The notes under the pieces were generated by a model, which made no database searches, was not told the origin of the DNA, and saw only the letters and a program-made list of their open reading frames with translations. 64,000 nucleotides of DNA from Saxidomus purpurata (lineage: Eukaryota; Mollusca; Bivalvia; Venerida; Veneridae): contig JAFMSR010000005.1 in NCBI GenBank assembly GCA_022818135.1, positions 21,457,786 to 21,521,785 of the forward strand. Reading direction: 5' to 3'. Below, one piece after another: positions 1-12,600 of the stretch (position 1 is the first letter of the stretch; the number at the start of each line of letters is the position of its first letter). The position numbers and the translations under genes were made by a program.

Positions 1-1370
1 TTTTAAAAAAGTAATAATACAGTTATGTACGCTTTAAATGACGATGTGCATATTGATATACGATGTACTAAAATATTTGAATAGCTATAATAATTATGAT
101 GAAATCGTATATCAAAATAACACTGCGTAGGAAGCCGGAGGGACAGCCATTGCATCCACCATGCGTACTTCAGTTAAGGAATTATTGTTAATATTGATTA
201 ATTTAGGTAGGAATTTTGAATTAGAATGAATACTTTTTCGTTCAGATCACGTTTTAGATAAATTAAATTTATACCGTCAGACAAAACTATTCAACTCACC
301 AAATCAAACAGATATACTAAATCTATCACGTAAGGTCGCTCAACAATATTTTAAATTGATTTAATTTAAAATTATCATTCCTTTCCGATCTTTTTTTTTC
401 CCTCAAAAAAATTGATGTACTTTTACTCCACTGGAGAATAATTTTGGCAGCTTTATCGTAGTTTTTTTTCTATCACGACACAAATCAGCAGTGACAGGAG
501 TAAAACCTTGTGATTGAAAATACTGCATTGTATGCCAAGTGAATTTAACGATTGCAGCATTTAATAAAAAGACAAACCTTCCTCTTCATGTTGAAGTTTT
601 GTTTGGTTTTGAACAACTGTTTATTAAAAGTTCAGATAAAACAGTCATATCTTCAATGTTGAACGAGTTGCATTCTATACTGAAGATGTATAAAGATGTT
701 TACTTTAGCTGTAAATCTCTTTCAACATTGCACGTACTGTCTCCCAACGAGACATCAAATACGAAGGCCATGTTGGTCCTATATCACTCATCTGAGGCAC
801 AAAAACGGCATTTTCTATATGCATACAATAGGAATGGCCCGAATTTAACCCTGCCTTGTTTTTAACCAATCAACATCTTTTGGGAGCTTTGATAAAGGGT
901 CACATGAACACCATTTCTGTGTAATATTTCTATTTTCTGGCCAATGGTTCTGAGGGGCTCAAAATAGCTCATGCTGAGCACATTATACTCTGCCCCACAA
1001 GAGACAGGTAAATGTTTAGCAGTCATGATTACCCAACTGACAGGACTTCAAGAAGATAATTATCATTATACAACTTCCTTATTTATAACTTATCCTCCCA
1101 TTTAAAGAAGTCAGAACTAGAACTGTGTAAATTATATGTACAAGTTCTGCTTTGGGCCTTAATGTGCCATGATGATGGTGATCAGATGTTAGCCATATCA
1201 AGAAAACTGAACAAAATTAACCATGGGAGACACTAGTAAACTAGCAATGTTCTTCAAATGAAGATGATATATGAAAAGTTATACCAGGTTTCTGTACGCT
1301 GTACTTTCTCTCATTTTCCAATACAATCCTATCAAGTTTGCAACACAAATAAAATTCTTAAAGGGAGATA
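1..1370. other. AT-rich intergenic DNA, one unrecognised ORF
   Basis: No recognisable gene or element. The longest open frame is 539-865 on the plus strand (about 108 codons). It opens with GTG rather than ATG, and an in-frame TGA lies shortly upstream. Its translation shows no motif I recognise and no obvious splice sites. It could be a decayed exon or chance. Confidence 0.4.
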
Positions 1371-2103
1371 ATTCATATATAAGTTTTTCCCATAAAAGCC
1401 TATGTAAAAATAAGTGACCCCCCATGCAGGGTTAATTTTGATCCAGGGGTCATAATTTGAACACTCTTGGTAGAGGTCCACTGGCCAATGCTACATGCCA
1501 ACTATCTAAGCTCTAGACCTTGTGGTTTCAGAGAAGAAGATTTTTAAAGTTTTTCCTATATAAGCCTATGCAAAACTAAGTGACCACCCCCACAGGGTCG
1601 ATTTTGACCTGGGGGTCATAATTTGAACAATCTTGGTAGAGGTCCACTAGACAATGCTACATGCCATATATATTAAAGCTCTAGGCCTTGTGGTTTCAGA
1701 GAAGAAGATTTTTAAAGTTTTTCCTATATAAGCCTTTGCAAAACTAAGTGACCACCCACCAAGGTCAATTTTGACCCGGGTGTCATAATTTGAACAATCT
1801 TGGTAGAAGTCCACTAGACAATGCTACATGCCAAATATCTAAGCTCTAGGCCTTGTGGTTTCAGAGAAGATAGTTTTTCCTATTTGTTGCCATAGCAACC
1901 AGAGTTCTGCATGGAATGGAATTCTTTGAACAATTTTGGTAGAGCTTCATGCAAGGAACATTCCTGCATAGTTTTATCAACATTGGCCTAGTGGTTTCAG
2001 AGGAGATGTCATTGGAATCAAAATGTTGACGTACAACAGACGACGTACAACGGACAATCATCAATCAGAAAAGCTCACCCTGGCGTAGCCAGGTGAGCTC
2101 AAG
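1371..2103 (+). repeat. Dispersed element with ~165-bp tandem core and hairpin 3' end (family 1)
   Basis: Three diverged tandem units start near 1382, 1547 and 1717, each with a motif like AGTTTTTCCTATATAAGCCT and then 'ggtcaattttgacc'. The element ends in a hairpin (CTGGC-gta-GCCAG) followed by GTGAGCTCA near 2083-2101. The same unit and end recur at 6411-6947, and a related end occurs at 14091-15132. The 5' boundary is not clear. Confidence 0.75.
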
Positions 2104-2119
2104 AAAACAGTGACTATTC

Positions 2120-2246
2120 TGAGGCTAGACTGGCATCAGGCATCCTTTCTAATGGCATGCTTCATTTGTTCTGACCAGGGATCAAACCCTGCTCCTCTGA
2201 ATTGCAATGCGAGTGCTGTAACCACTAGATCACAGTACCACACTCG
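2120..2246 (-). repeat. tRNA-derived SINE head
   Basis: On the minus strand an A-box-like stretch (TAGTGGTTACAGC, complement of 2214-2226) is followed about 30 bp later by a B-box-like GGTTTGATCCC (complement of 2178-2188). This is the internal RNA polymerase III promoter layout of tRNA-derived SINEs. No full cloverleaf is evident. Confidence 0.6.
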
Positions 2247-3400
2247 AATGTTACAATGTACACATTTGCATATTTTTCAGAAAAAAATAATCCCAAACTA
2301 CCAACAACCACATTATACAGAAACATTAAATCCCTGAGCTATGAAGAAGACAGTGGACAGTTAGGTGCATGCATAAGTTCTAATAGGGAACTGTATTATG
2401 TATAATGGCAATACAACGGTCACATGCATATAATAAAGATACACAAAACAATGTGTATGCCTCAATGTACAGAACCAGGATAAAACAAAGCAATAAATAG
2501 AATCTGGAGTTACCAACTTGGAATGGACAATAACTCGACATGTTGGTACAGCAAAAAAAAAACGCAACTTTTCCATAAGGTTGCTACATCAGGACTGGTG
2601 TAATAGAAGAATGAACTCCAAGCAAATCCAAAGTGTGTTTTTAATTACCAGTGAAATTTATGTAATAACAAATAAGGTGAATAACTTATTTCAATGCACA
2701 TAATACGTAACAATTAACATATATAAGCAAAGTAACAATAAAATAACAAGTTAAAGCTAGTGCAGATAAATGGTGCCTGTGGGCCTGCTTGCCTTACCCC
2801 CCGCCCCACCCCCCTTTCAGTACGTTTATGTTTATGTTCTCTATATTGGAACTGTGTCAACGACAATGCATGTACAGTGACGACAATATGTGCTAAGCAT
2901 TTCAAACAAAATCTTCAAGCCTTACATGCAAAACAATTTACTTAAATTATTTTATTTCCCTATGTGCTACCCGCTTTAACGATATTTGATATCAATGTAA
3001 ACAAATTTAAAATTACATTTTGCACGTAATGCATTTTTGATTGAGATCCATAATAAGTTTGTGGGCATTTATGATAACAACAAAAAATCAAAACAGATTT
3101 TGTATTTTCCACTCATTTAACAAAACTGAATTTTATCTACTTCGTCATATAACCGAGTTATACTACATCTGTGAAAGGCTGATATATACCGTTACACAAA
3201 AATCATAAATACTTGTGAATAAAATAATTTAAAAGTGTATGTTAAGTAAATGCCACTGTAATGTGAGCCAACATGTCCAGATTAGCACGGGCACTAAAAA
3301 GGGATAGGCGTGCTGGACTAGAAAAAGATGAAAAACATGTTGGAAAAAATATAATCAAACTTTGAATAGGTTCACCTAAATAAGGGATATCTTAAAGAGG
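2247..3400. other. Intergenic, no gene seen
   Basis: AT-rich sequence with no supported exon. An imperfect inverted repeat (CCAACATGT ... ACATGTTGG) spans about 3269-3342 and could form a hairpin; it is too imperfect to name. Small open frames here lack recognisable motifs. Confidence 0.4.
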
Positions 3401-4240
3401 ATACTGGAGGTTTGAGTAAATATGAACAAGCAGATTTGGTGAATTCATATCCCCTGCCAAATGAGGCAAATTACTGAAAAAGACCAATTGGAAAGCGTCT
3501 TTGTTATCTAGTCTACGTCACTTAAAAAATGTTATTGAAGCTGATAATTATATACATGTACTTATATATTAAGATTCCATTAAACATGTAACTTAGATAC
3601 AGCTGTGGATAGAAAATGCCAAAACAATATCCTTAAGGCTTTCAGCGAGGAATACTATGCCAACCAGTTTCAGAGAATAGGAATTTAAAACATTGTGCAT
3701 GTAAACACTATACCGTTCAAAAGGGGCCGCATACCTGAGGGGATCATTATCAAAAATTCTTAAGATTTTTTATAAAATGTGTAAGAAAAGAGCGACACCC
3801 CCTTATGAGCCTCATTTCTGAAAAAAATATCCATTTCCTAAATTTTCAAAGACTACAGTACAGTGTTTATTACTTGTGCCAAACATGAATTCTGACAAGC
3901 TTTTTCAAAGAAGAGAAACGTTTTTAAATATCTGCCCCCCCCCCCCAAACCTCAGGAGGTGCTGTGGGGGGCAGGGTGTGTAGAGGGGGGTAGATATCTG
4001 GAAGAGTGGTCATTTGATTATTTAGGTCAATTAAATTCTCTAATAACTTGTTTCAGAAAAATAGAAATTTTAAAGTTTTATATTGAAATATGTATTAAGA
4101 AAAATCACAATTAAAGGGTAATAAATCTGGAGTTACTAAGAAAATCCAGATTAAATGCACTCTCATAGCTGCGTTGCAGTGACCTATACATATCTTAAGT
4201 TTCATGAAATTCTATCAATTGGTTGATTAGTTTCTTGTTT
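3400..4240 (+). repeat. Dispersed repeat, second copy at 21460-23230
   Basis: Blocks such as 'catatcccctgcc...ggcaaat', 'gtaagaaaag...cacccccttatgagcctcatttctg' and 'tttgtgccaaac...tctgacaagc' recur in the same order at 21460-23230. This marks an old interspersed family. No coding capacity is visible. A C-run and G-runs at 3936-3990 are part of this copy. Confidence 0.6.
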
Positions 4241-4689
4241 TATTTTTTTTTGTTATAGATCAGTTAAAAATAAGAACAAGACAACAGGCTATAAAACCTC
4301 AATGACCGTCATTATATTAAATTTTTTTAAAGCTATCAATTTATCAGCTTAGCATTAACTGAACACAATCTTTAATAAAAGAGATGTACGCAATTAATAT
4401 AAGTAGTAAAATACTGTACATACATGTAGCAATTTCACATGAAATACAAAATACGCTTTATACTACTCTACAAATAAAATAAACCAGTTTTACAGCTACT
4501 GACTCATGTATCACAATTCACAAACTATTTCTAACATATTCATTTAGCACCTTCTAATAATATATATAAATTACATATTTATCGACAACTTTTTACTTAA
4601 AATAACTTAAATACATGTATATTAGAAACTAAGGTAAACATTCAACTCCGCATGGTGTGTAGAAACTTCGATACATTTAAATGCATTTA

Positions 4690-4876
4690 CAGTAAACTCT
4701 GTTTATAACGAACTCCTTGGGACCATTTAAATGTGTTCCTTATATCCAAAGTTTGTTATATCCATAAACACTTTCATATGAAATAAAGAAAGAAAAAAAA
4801 ACTCAGACAAGAGAAAAATTGTTCCTTATATCCGGATTTTCGCTATATCCGGAGTCGTTATAGACGGAGTTTACTG
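4690..4876 (+). mobile_element. Short TIR element (pogo/Tc1-like MITE), TA duplication
   Basis: A 187-bp element begins CAGTAAACTCTGTTTATAAC and ends with the inverted complement (…GTTATAGACGGAGTTTACTG). It is flanked on both sides by TA. The interior carries repeated 'cttatatcc' motifs. Related copies lie at 12060-12229, 20000-20183 and 44637-44830. TA duplications and CAG-type ends fit non-autonomous pogo/mariner-like elements. Confidence 0.8.
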
Positions 4877-5572
4877 TACCGTATTTAAAACAATTTAAGT
4901 CTCTTAAACACATATTTAAACTTGTGCAAGTGCAGCATTTGCAAGACCTTCTGCAGGTTCCATTAAAATACAAATAAATAATTATTATTAGCATTTGATA
5001 AACATACTTTGACTGTATCGGTTGAAAATGAGAAAAACTGACTAGATATTTTGAACAAACTCCGAGACTGTGACAACATTTCAGAACTTCATTTGTTTCA
5101 CTTTAAAGAGATATACTGAGGTAATTCTTTTGTTTCTAACATACCCTGATTCCTTATGATGAATTAGTAACCAAAACAGAATTATGCAGGACAGCACAAA
5201 TTTAGAAAACCGTGAAATAAAATGATCATTTTTAAAACTATGACATGTAAACCCCAAAACAAATTCAATGAACCATACACTAGACTAGTTTAATTGTTCT
5301 TCAATTTTCAACAAAATCCCAGCAATGTCCCTGCTGACCCCCTTGGATTTCTCCCCTGGTGAATGTGCCAAGACTCATAACATGTGGGGATTGAGACTGG
5401 TATATCTAAATCTAAGTTTAACAATAACATGTCATCAGGATTTCCACTTAACTCTTTTACACTGTGATGCTACAAAAACACAAACATATACATGTAGTTT
5501 GAAAAAATCTGAACCTATAATAAAATTACAATTTCACACTATTTTGGCAGATTAAGTTCAAACGCAAGGATA

Positions 5573-5582
<10 letters not shown>

Positions 5583-5628
<46 letters not shown>
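5583..5628. repeat. (TA)n microsatellite
   Basis: About 23 TA dinucleotides in an uninterrupted run. Confidence 0.95.
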
Positions 5629-5630
<2 letters not shown>

Positions 5631-6410
5631 CTCTCTTCATAATAAACCCAAGTAAATGTATAAACAATGCTGATTTACATGTGATAGTTTACCCATCCCT
5701 AGCAGACAAGTCTCATTTTAACACACTTATCACATGTCATAAAGCTCTGTATATCCTTCAATTGTGATGAATAGAACACCTACAGCTGTTCCTGAAACTA
5801 TTAACCATGTAACTTGGATTCGCTGAATTATAAATTTAATTGTCCAAAGGGACATAACTTTTAATCACATCCCAGTATAAATATGCACTAATTCAACATC
5901 TAACAAGTCACAGAACACATATACTGGTATGAATTACAAATAACGATAACTCCTTTATTTTGTGGGACTTAACTTATAATACTGCAACTTCTACCTCCAA
6001 TGCCTAATTCTCCCCCATAACATGTTAGACACTCGAGAGACAACAAATAAACGATGAGATAAACAACATCTTGATAAATTACATAAATGTTTAAGTTAAC
6101 CTTCTTCATTCAGTACAATCAAGAGATGAGTAAGTTTCACTGCATCCAACAGCTGCAGCGATATTGTAAGCGCTCCATATACATTTGCCAAAACAAGCAA
6201 CATTTTTTTATCATCAGTAAGACTGCAAAACTGGGAATAATTACAGAAATAAAGTAAAGGGAGACAGTATTATTTTGGTATATATAAACTTAACTGTCCA
6301 AAGGGACACAACTTTTAATTAAATCCCAGTACATGTATACAATGTAATTATGCAATCAGATAGTAAAATACTTTAAATCACTCACCTTGGTACAAATCAA
6401 CTTGCCTGGT

Positions 6411-6947
6411 GAAAGATCACTAGACAATGTTATATACCAAACAAGTGAACCCCCCCGGGCAAGGTCAATTTTGACCCCAGGGGCATAATTTGAACAAACT
6501 TTGAAGAGGTCTACTAGACAATGCTACATGCCAAATATCAAACCTCTAGGCCTTGTGGTTTCAAGAAGAATATTTAAAGTTTTTCCTATATAAGCCTATG
6601 TAAAACTAAATGACACCCCCCCCCCCCAGGTGTGGGGTCAATTTTGATCCCAGGGTCATAACTAGCCAATGCTACATGCCAAATACGTAAGCTCTAGGCC
6701 TTGTGGTTTCAGAGAAGATTTTTTAGTTTTTCCTATTTGAAACCAGAGTTCTGCATGAAATGGAATTCTTTGAACAATTTTGGTAGAGCTTCATGCAAGG
6801 GACATCCCTGCAAAGTCTCATCAACACTGGCCCAGTGGTTTCAGAGGAGATTTCGTTTGAAGGAAATGGTGGATGGACGGAAGGATGTACGCCAGATGGA
6901 ATGCAATCCTAATAGCTCACTCTGGCACTTTGTGCCAGGTGAGCTAA
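6411..6947 (+). repeat. Hairpin-ended dispersed element (family 1)
   Basis: Carries the same 'ggtcaattttgacc' and 'tttcctatataagcctatg' blocks as 1371-2103. It ends with the hairpin TGGCAC-ttt-GTGCCA, then six bases and CTAA (6944-6947). A hairpin followed closely by CTRR is the 3' signature of Helitron-type elements; the assignment is inference. The 5' edge is uncertain. Confidence 0.7.
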
Positions 6948-6978
6948 AAATCAGAAGTAGAGATTTTGACAAAAACAA

Positions 6979-8498
6979 TGCTAACAAGAGCTGTCACATG
7001 ACAGCACGCTCGACTATTCGAAAGATTGTTGGTAAAATGGGTTTTTTGTCAAAGAACAGGAGTATTGTGTAATTGTCTGTAAGAATTAAGGTCAAAGATA
7101 TGAAACTTGTTCAAAGACCTTTGTAAATGTACATTACATTCAAAGCCTTACTCTGGATTCTGTAAGCCAAGTGGAGGGAGGAGGGGATAATTTCAAAGAA
7201 ATGCATAACCTTGTAAATTTGATCATGAATAACTTTGTAACTTTTCAAAATTGGTATGTATAGAATTAAAAAAGCATGACCGCTGCATGCTGCATAATTA
7301 TTCTATGATATTTCAAAAGAAAGCCATTTCGAGTATTTCCATGTTAGTCTGGTAAAAACTGTGACAAAATTCTAAGTTAAAAGGGGCATAAATGTCAAAA
7401 ATCAAAAATATTGGTGAAGATGTTGACAGTAAACATACATTTTAAGTCCATAAAAAAATCAAAGTTAAAAAGGGGCATAAATCTGTCAAAAATCAAAACA
7501 GAGTTATGGGGATTGTTTCCTCAGATGTAGATGTTGATGGTAGACACATACTTTGAGTTTCAAGTCAATACCTTTGATAGTATTCAAAACATTTGACTTT
7601 ATAAAATCTTTTACCAAATATTCTAAGTTAAAAAGGGGCATAAATCTGTCAAAAATAAAAACAGAGTTATGGGGATTGTTTCCTCAGGTGTAGATGTTGA
7701 TTGTAGACACGTTCTTTGAGTTTCAAGTCAATACCTTTGATAGTATTCAAGATATTTGAATTTATAAAAATCTTTAACAAAAAAATCTACGTTAAAAAGG
7801 GGCATAAATCTGTCAAAAATCAAAATGGAGTTATGAGGATTGTTTCCTCAGGTGTAGATGCTGATGGTAAAGATATATTTTGAGTTTCAAGTCAATACCT
7901 TTGTTAATTTGCAAGATATTTGAATTTATAAAAAACTTTAACCAAAAATTCTAAGTTAAAAAGGGGCATAAATCTGTCAAAAATCAAAACAGAGTTATGG
8001 GGATTGTTTCCTCAGGTGTAGATGTTGATGGTAAACATACAGTTTGAGTTTCAAGTCAATACCTTTGATAGTATTCAAGATATTTGACTTTATTAAAAAC
8101 TTTAACAAAAAATTCTAAGTTAAAAAGGGGCATAAATCTGTCAAAAATCAAAACAGAGTTATGAGGATTGTTTCCTCAGGTGTAGATGTTGATGGTAAAG
8201 ATATATTTTGAGTTTCAAGCCAATACCTTTGAAAATATGCAAGATATTTGAATTTATAAAAAACTTTAACCAAAAATTCTAAGTTAAAAAGGGGCATAAA
8301 TCTGTCAAAAATCAAAACAGAGTTATGGGGATTGTTTCCTCAGGTGTAGATGTTGATGGTAGACATATATTTTGAGTTTCAAGTCAATACCTTAGATAGT
8401 ATTCAAGACATTTGACTTTATTAAAAACTTTAACCAACGCAGACGCCGACGCCGGGGCGAGTGCAATAGTCTCCTTATTCTTCGAATAGTCGAGCTAA
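6979..8498 (+). repeat. Hairpin-ended dispersed element with ~163-bp tandem core (family 2)
   Basis: The left end reads AACAAGAG, then a hairpin GCTGTC-acat-GACAGC, then GCTCGACTATTCGAA. The right end reads TTCGAATAGTCGAGCTAA, so the two ends carry a 15-bp subterminal inverted repeat. Between them about seven tandem units of ~163 bp contain 'aaggggcataaatctgtc' (near 7382, 7472, 7636, 7799, 7963, 8126, 8289). The design resembles the 'pearl' elements of bivalves, which have tandem cores. No ORF. Confidence 0.8.
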
Positions 8499-9623
8499 AA
8501 ACCAACAAAACAACAAGAGGGTCATGATTGCTTTCATTCTAATTCAAAGTAATTTTATCCTTCCAAATGGTCATAGTGAAAAGTAGTCAGGAACGAAACT
8601 TAAAACTTAGAGGATGCTTTGAAAAGTTAAACTGGGCTATATCTATTTGGCATATATAAATGAAAATATACATAACAGAAAGGGTGAATTCTCAAGTAAT
8701 GCACTCCTGTCAAGACATATTTTTGCCAAATCAACATTTCTTAAACAATCTTTTTTTACAGATGGACACTTAATGATCATTTCTGAAACTTATTTCAAAA
8801 GCAAATTAATGGCGCTGAAAACATGATTTCAAATCAGATAAACGGAAGAAATAGGCCACAACATTTGATGGTTATGTTTTTGAACAACTAAACATCTCTT
8901 ATTAATAACTTATGCTCATAACTATAAAAATCAGTTTTAAATCTGATGGTTTTTGAAGAGAAGTGTTTTGTTTTAAAGACTTCTACAATGTATATTGAAT
9001 TTGAGCAAATGAACAATGTCCTGTTAGAGCCATTCATTTTAATGAAACAATAACAAACAGTCTTAGTAGCGGGTCATATAAGGGTTTCTTTTAAATAATT
9101 TTAGAATCTGACCAAAATTCCCTCAGCAGATTTTATTCCGGTATAGAAATAAGAAGATTAGGAGTCACATCCTACATCATCCATGGTCTTGGATATATTA
9201 TAATCCTTTGAAGAAATTTAGCAGAGGAAATTTAGAGGGTCACCAAAGGGAAATATCCTTTAAACGTTTTTTTTTCGGAAAAAATTGTGGGTTCCGACAG
9301 TAGATTTTCAAGTTTCAGCTATATTTATATACAGAAATTTGGCCTTATCTTTCAATGACCATGCTTTAAAAAAAATATTTTTTTTTGCCGGAATTCAATT
9401 CACACAGCAGTTTCAGAAATGTTTTTTGAAGTCGACAGTGGATGGGGACAGGATGAGTGATAGGCAGATAACAGACACTTTAGGATCATTAAAGTTCAAC
9501 ATGCGCATTTTGTACATAAAGTCAATAATAAAATGTGAGGCTTGACATCCCTGTAAACAGTATCACATGTAAATTTTAAAAGCCTCATAAAATTGTGTTG
9601 AGCACATATGGTTTAATTTGATA
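8499..9623. other. 3' flank of GALE
   Basis: No exon recognised. This lies downstream of the GALE stop and probably includes its 3' UTR. A candidate minus-strand poly(A) signal variant (ATTAAA) sits at about 9612-9617 and an AATAAA at about 9132-9137; neither can be confirmed without transcripts. Confidence 0.4.
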
Positions 9624-12600
9624 TTAGGTTTTGATATCTGTATGGTTTACATCATGATTTGAGGTGTGTGGGTCGGTTGTCATCCAGTGCCACATGTCTT
9701 CACCTGAAATTAATCAAAGCATCTTAAATTTGAAAAGAACTATGTTCTTGAGCAAACAATAGATATAACTGCTTGCAAAAAGAAACCTGGTCTTGGCTAT
9801 ATGCCTAGCTTTGGACATGATACAACCTTGGAATGAAAGAATACAGACCTTTCAAAAAAAAATTGGGGCCACATTTTGAATCAAGCATTTGAAAACTGGT
9901 GTTTCCACTGTTTCTTAGTATTGAATATAATTGAGTATAATTGAGTATTTTGCATACTTTTACAAAAGCATCAAGAACTTTTAAGCTGAGATCAGTTCCC
10001 CCAGAGCTATTACAAGGTTGTTGTGTTATTCAAGATCCAGTGCCAGGTAAAACTGCAAGAGTTGTGTTTTTTTCTTTAGACACTTCTTACACTGGACGTT
10101 CTTGTATCATTGTCTGATGTAATTTAAATGGCGCAATTTAAATACCGACTTACACATTTGTTTTAAAGTTTTATCTGTTTTCCATCCCAGCTCTCTTTGT
10201 GCTTTAGAACTATCAGCTGAACAAACAGGTATCTCGCCCAACTTTCTATCACAGAATTCTACAGCTACCTGTATAAGATAGATGAAGTGTTGCAGTTAGA
10301 ATATCTCTTTGAGCTGAGTGACTGTAAAAGATATCCATTTCATGCACAGATGTAAAGGTACACAGATTCACTGATGTACAGACTAACAGATGTATGTGAC
10401 TGTGTGCACAAACACTCAGGTATGTACTGACTCACAGATGTACAGACACACTTACAGATGTACAGGCACACTTACAGATGTACATACAGATGTACCGGCA
10501 CACTTACAGATGTACTGGCACACATACAGATGTACATACAAGTGCACATACTCTCGAATGTACAGGCACACTTACAGATGTACAGGCACACTTAAAGATG
10601 TACATGAACACTTACAGATGTACATACAAGTGTACATACTCTCCGATGTACAGGCACACTTACAGATGTACAAACACACAGATGTACATACAGATTAACA
10701 GGCACACTTTACAGATGTACATGCATATGTACAGGCACACTTACAGATATACATACACACAGACTCAAAGATGTACAGGCACACACACTCAGAGATGAGC
10801 AGACTCACATATTTATGCAATGACTCACAGACATACAAGTACATAGACTTACATATGGGTGATGTGACTACAATATACCAACCCTTTCTGGGCATAAGAA
10901 AGTATACACCAAGGTGACTTTTGTAGTTACCAGCAGTAAAAACTTAGTTGTAACATGTCAAATGAAGTGTCGACAAATACATAGACACACATACACATTC
11001 ATTCACTTGCTTACTAGAAATAATATTTTATCAGCAATATAGCTTTAACAACAAAAGACTATGACCCATTGTTACAGACAGAAACCTGTCATAGAGCCCT
11101 GTACTTTGCAACTGTCCAGAAACCTTCATAAAATCATGTACAAAGTACATGTTTACTTTACCTTTTTCCCAGAGATGTGTTCGAACATTTTAACCATATC
11201 AAGAACTGAATAGGTTTTCTCAGCACCTAAATTGTATACCTGAAAGAAAAAGGTAAAATTATCTTAGAATGATAAAAGTTGCATGTCATCAAATTTTTAA
11301 GATTACAAATATTCCAATATCTCCCAAATGTAACATATGGCACTTATAGCATACAATCAACAGATTTTCCCCCACAGATTTATCGATTTCTTTTCACGAC
11401 AAGACTAAATTTTGCTTAAGAGCACAGATGGTATAAGATTGCAAATATTAATTGATCAAGATAACGAGAACAGCTTTGAGAGTCTGATGAAAACATGTGT
11501 GATAAAATGCTGAATATCAGTGAAAGTCTGACTGTTCAGTAATTTATCCCTATTATATTTTACATACATAACCTCAACATCAATATTCCAATTCAATATT
11601 CTGTAAACTATTTTAACAGAAATCAAATGAAGAAATAAGAAGAACCTATTTTTATAACCATACTAAATCAAGGACCTCTGCTGGCTAGTGGTTATAGAAT
11701 TTGCTCTGCAATCCAGAAGACCACACATGCCAACGTCCACCAAGCTGCAAAGGAACTCCAGTTATATAAGTCATTGCCAGAATGGTTTCAGTAAAAGCAA
11801 AATTAAAGACTGATGGCTGATCATGGGCTCTTGAAATATAATTTACCCTGTAATTTCCGTTTTCATGGCAAGTTTGTAATGCAGCTGTGTGACCTTTAGC
11901 TAGATCGACGACATGTGTATATCCCTTCATAGCTGAAATAGAAAACAAAATGACAACCAGTTTGAAAGACTGCTGCCACTCTTTCATAGAAAATTGTCCA
12001 CTTAACCTTTTCAATGCTTTCAACAATTTTTTAGTAATAAAATTTCGTGCATGTTATTTCAGTAAACTCAGTTTATAACAAACTCATTGGGACCATTTAA
12101 ATGTGTTCGTTATATCCGTAGTTTGTTATATTCATATACCATTTTCATATAAAATGAATAAAGAAAAAAATTGGGCCAAGAAAATTTGTTCCTTATATCA
12201 GGATTTTTGCTATATCCAGAAGTTTACTGTAAACTGTTATCTGAACCCAAAACATATGCAGGAAAATATATATATAAACAATTACCATCAAGCTTAACAA
12301 TTGATTTTGTCTATATGACCAGTGCAGATCACCAAAAGCCTACAAACTCATGCACTCTAATCATGATCAGCACTTAGCTCAGAATCTTTCATGCAGATCT
12401 CTTCCGGGAATTAATGGTTCTGTCCAAACCACTGGCACCAGAGTACTGAACTGCCCTGTAATGTTAACAAAATACCAAAAGTATACATAAATAACACCCT
12501 ATCATGAAAAGAAAATACAAAAAAAATGTTAAAAAAGTCATTTTCTGACAAACCCCCGTATACACTGTTCTATATTATTCACATGGTGTTGAACGTTTTC

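Noticed and set aside
539..865. 108-codon ORF as a gene
   Set aside because: GTG start, nearby upstream stop, no recognised domain and no splice support; kept only as a note.
5579..5767. Open frame starting with an (IY)n tract
   Set aside because: It is a TA microsatellite read in frame.
10390..10798. Two overlapping >100-codon open frames rich in Tyr, Thr, His and Cys
   Set aside because: They are translations of the 'acagatgtacaggca' minisatellite inside a GALE intron, not genes.
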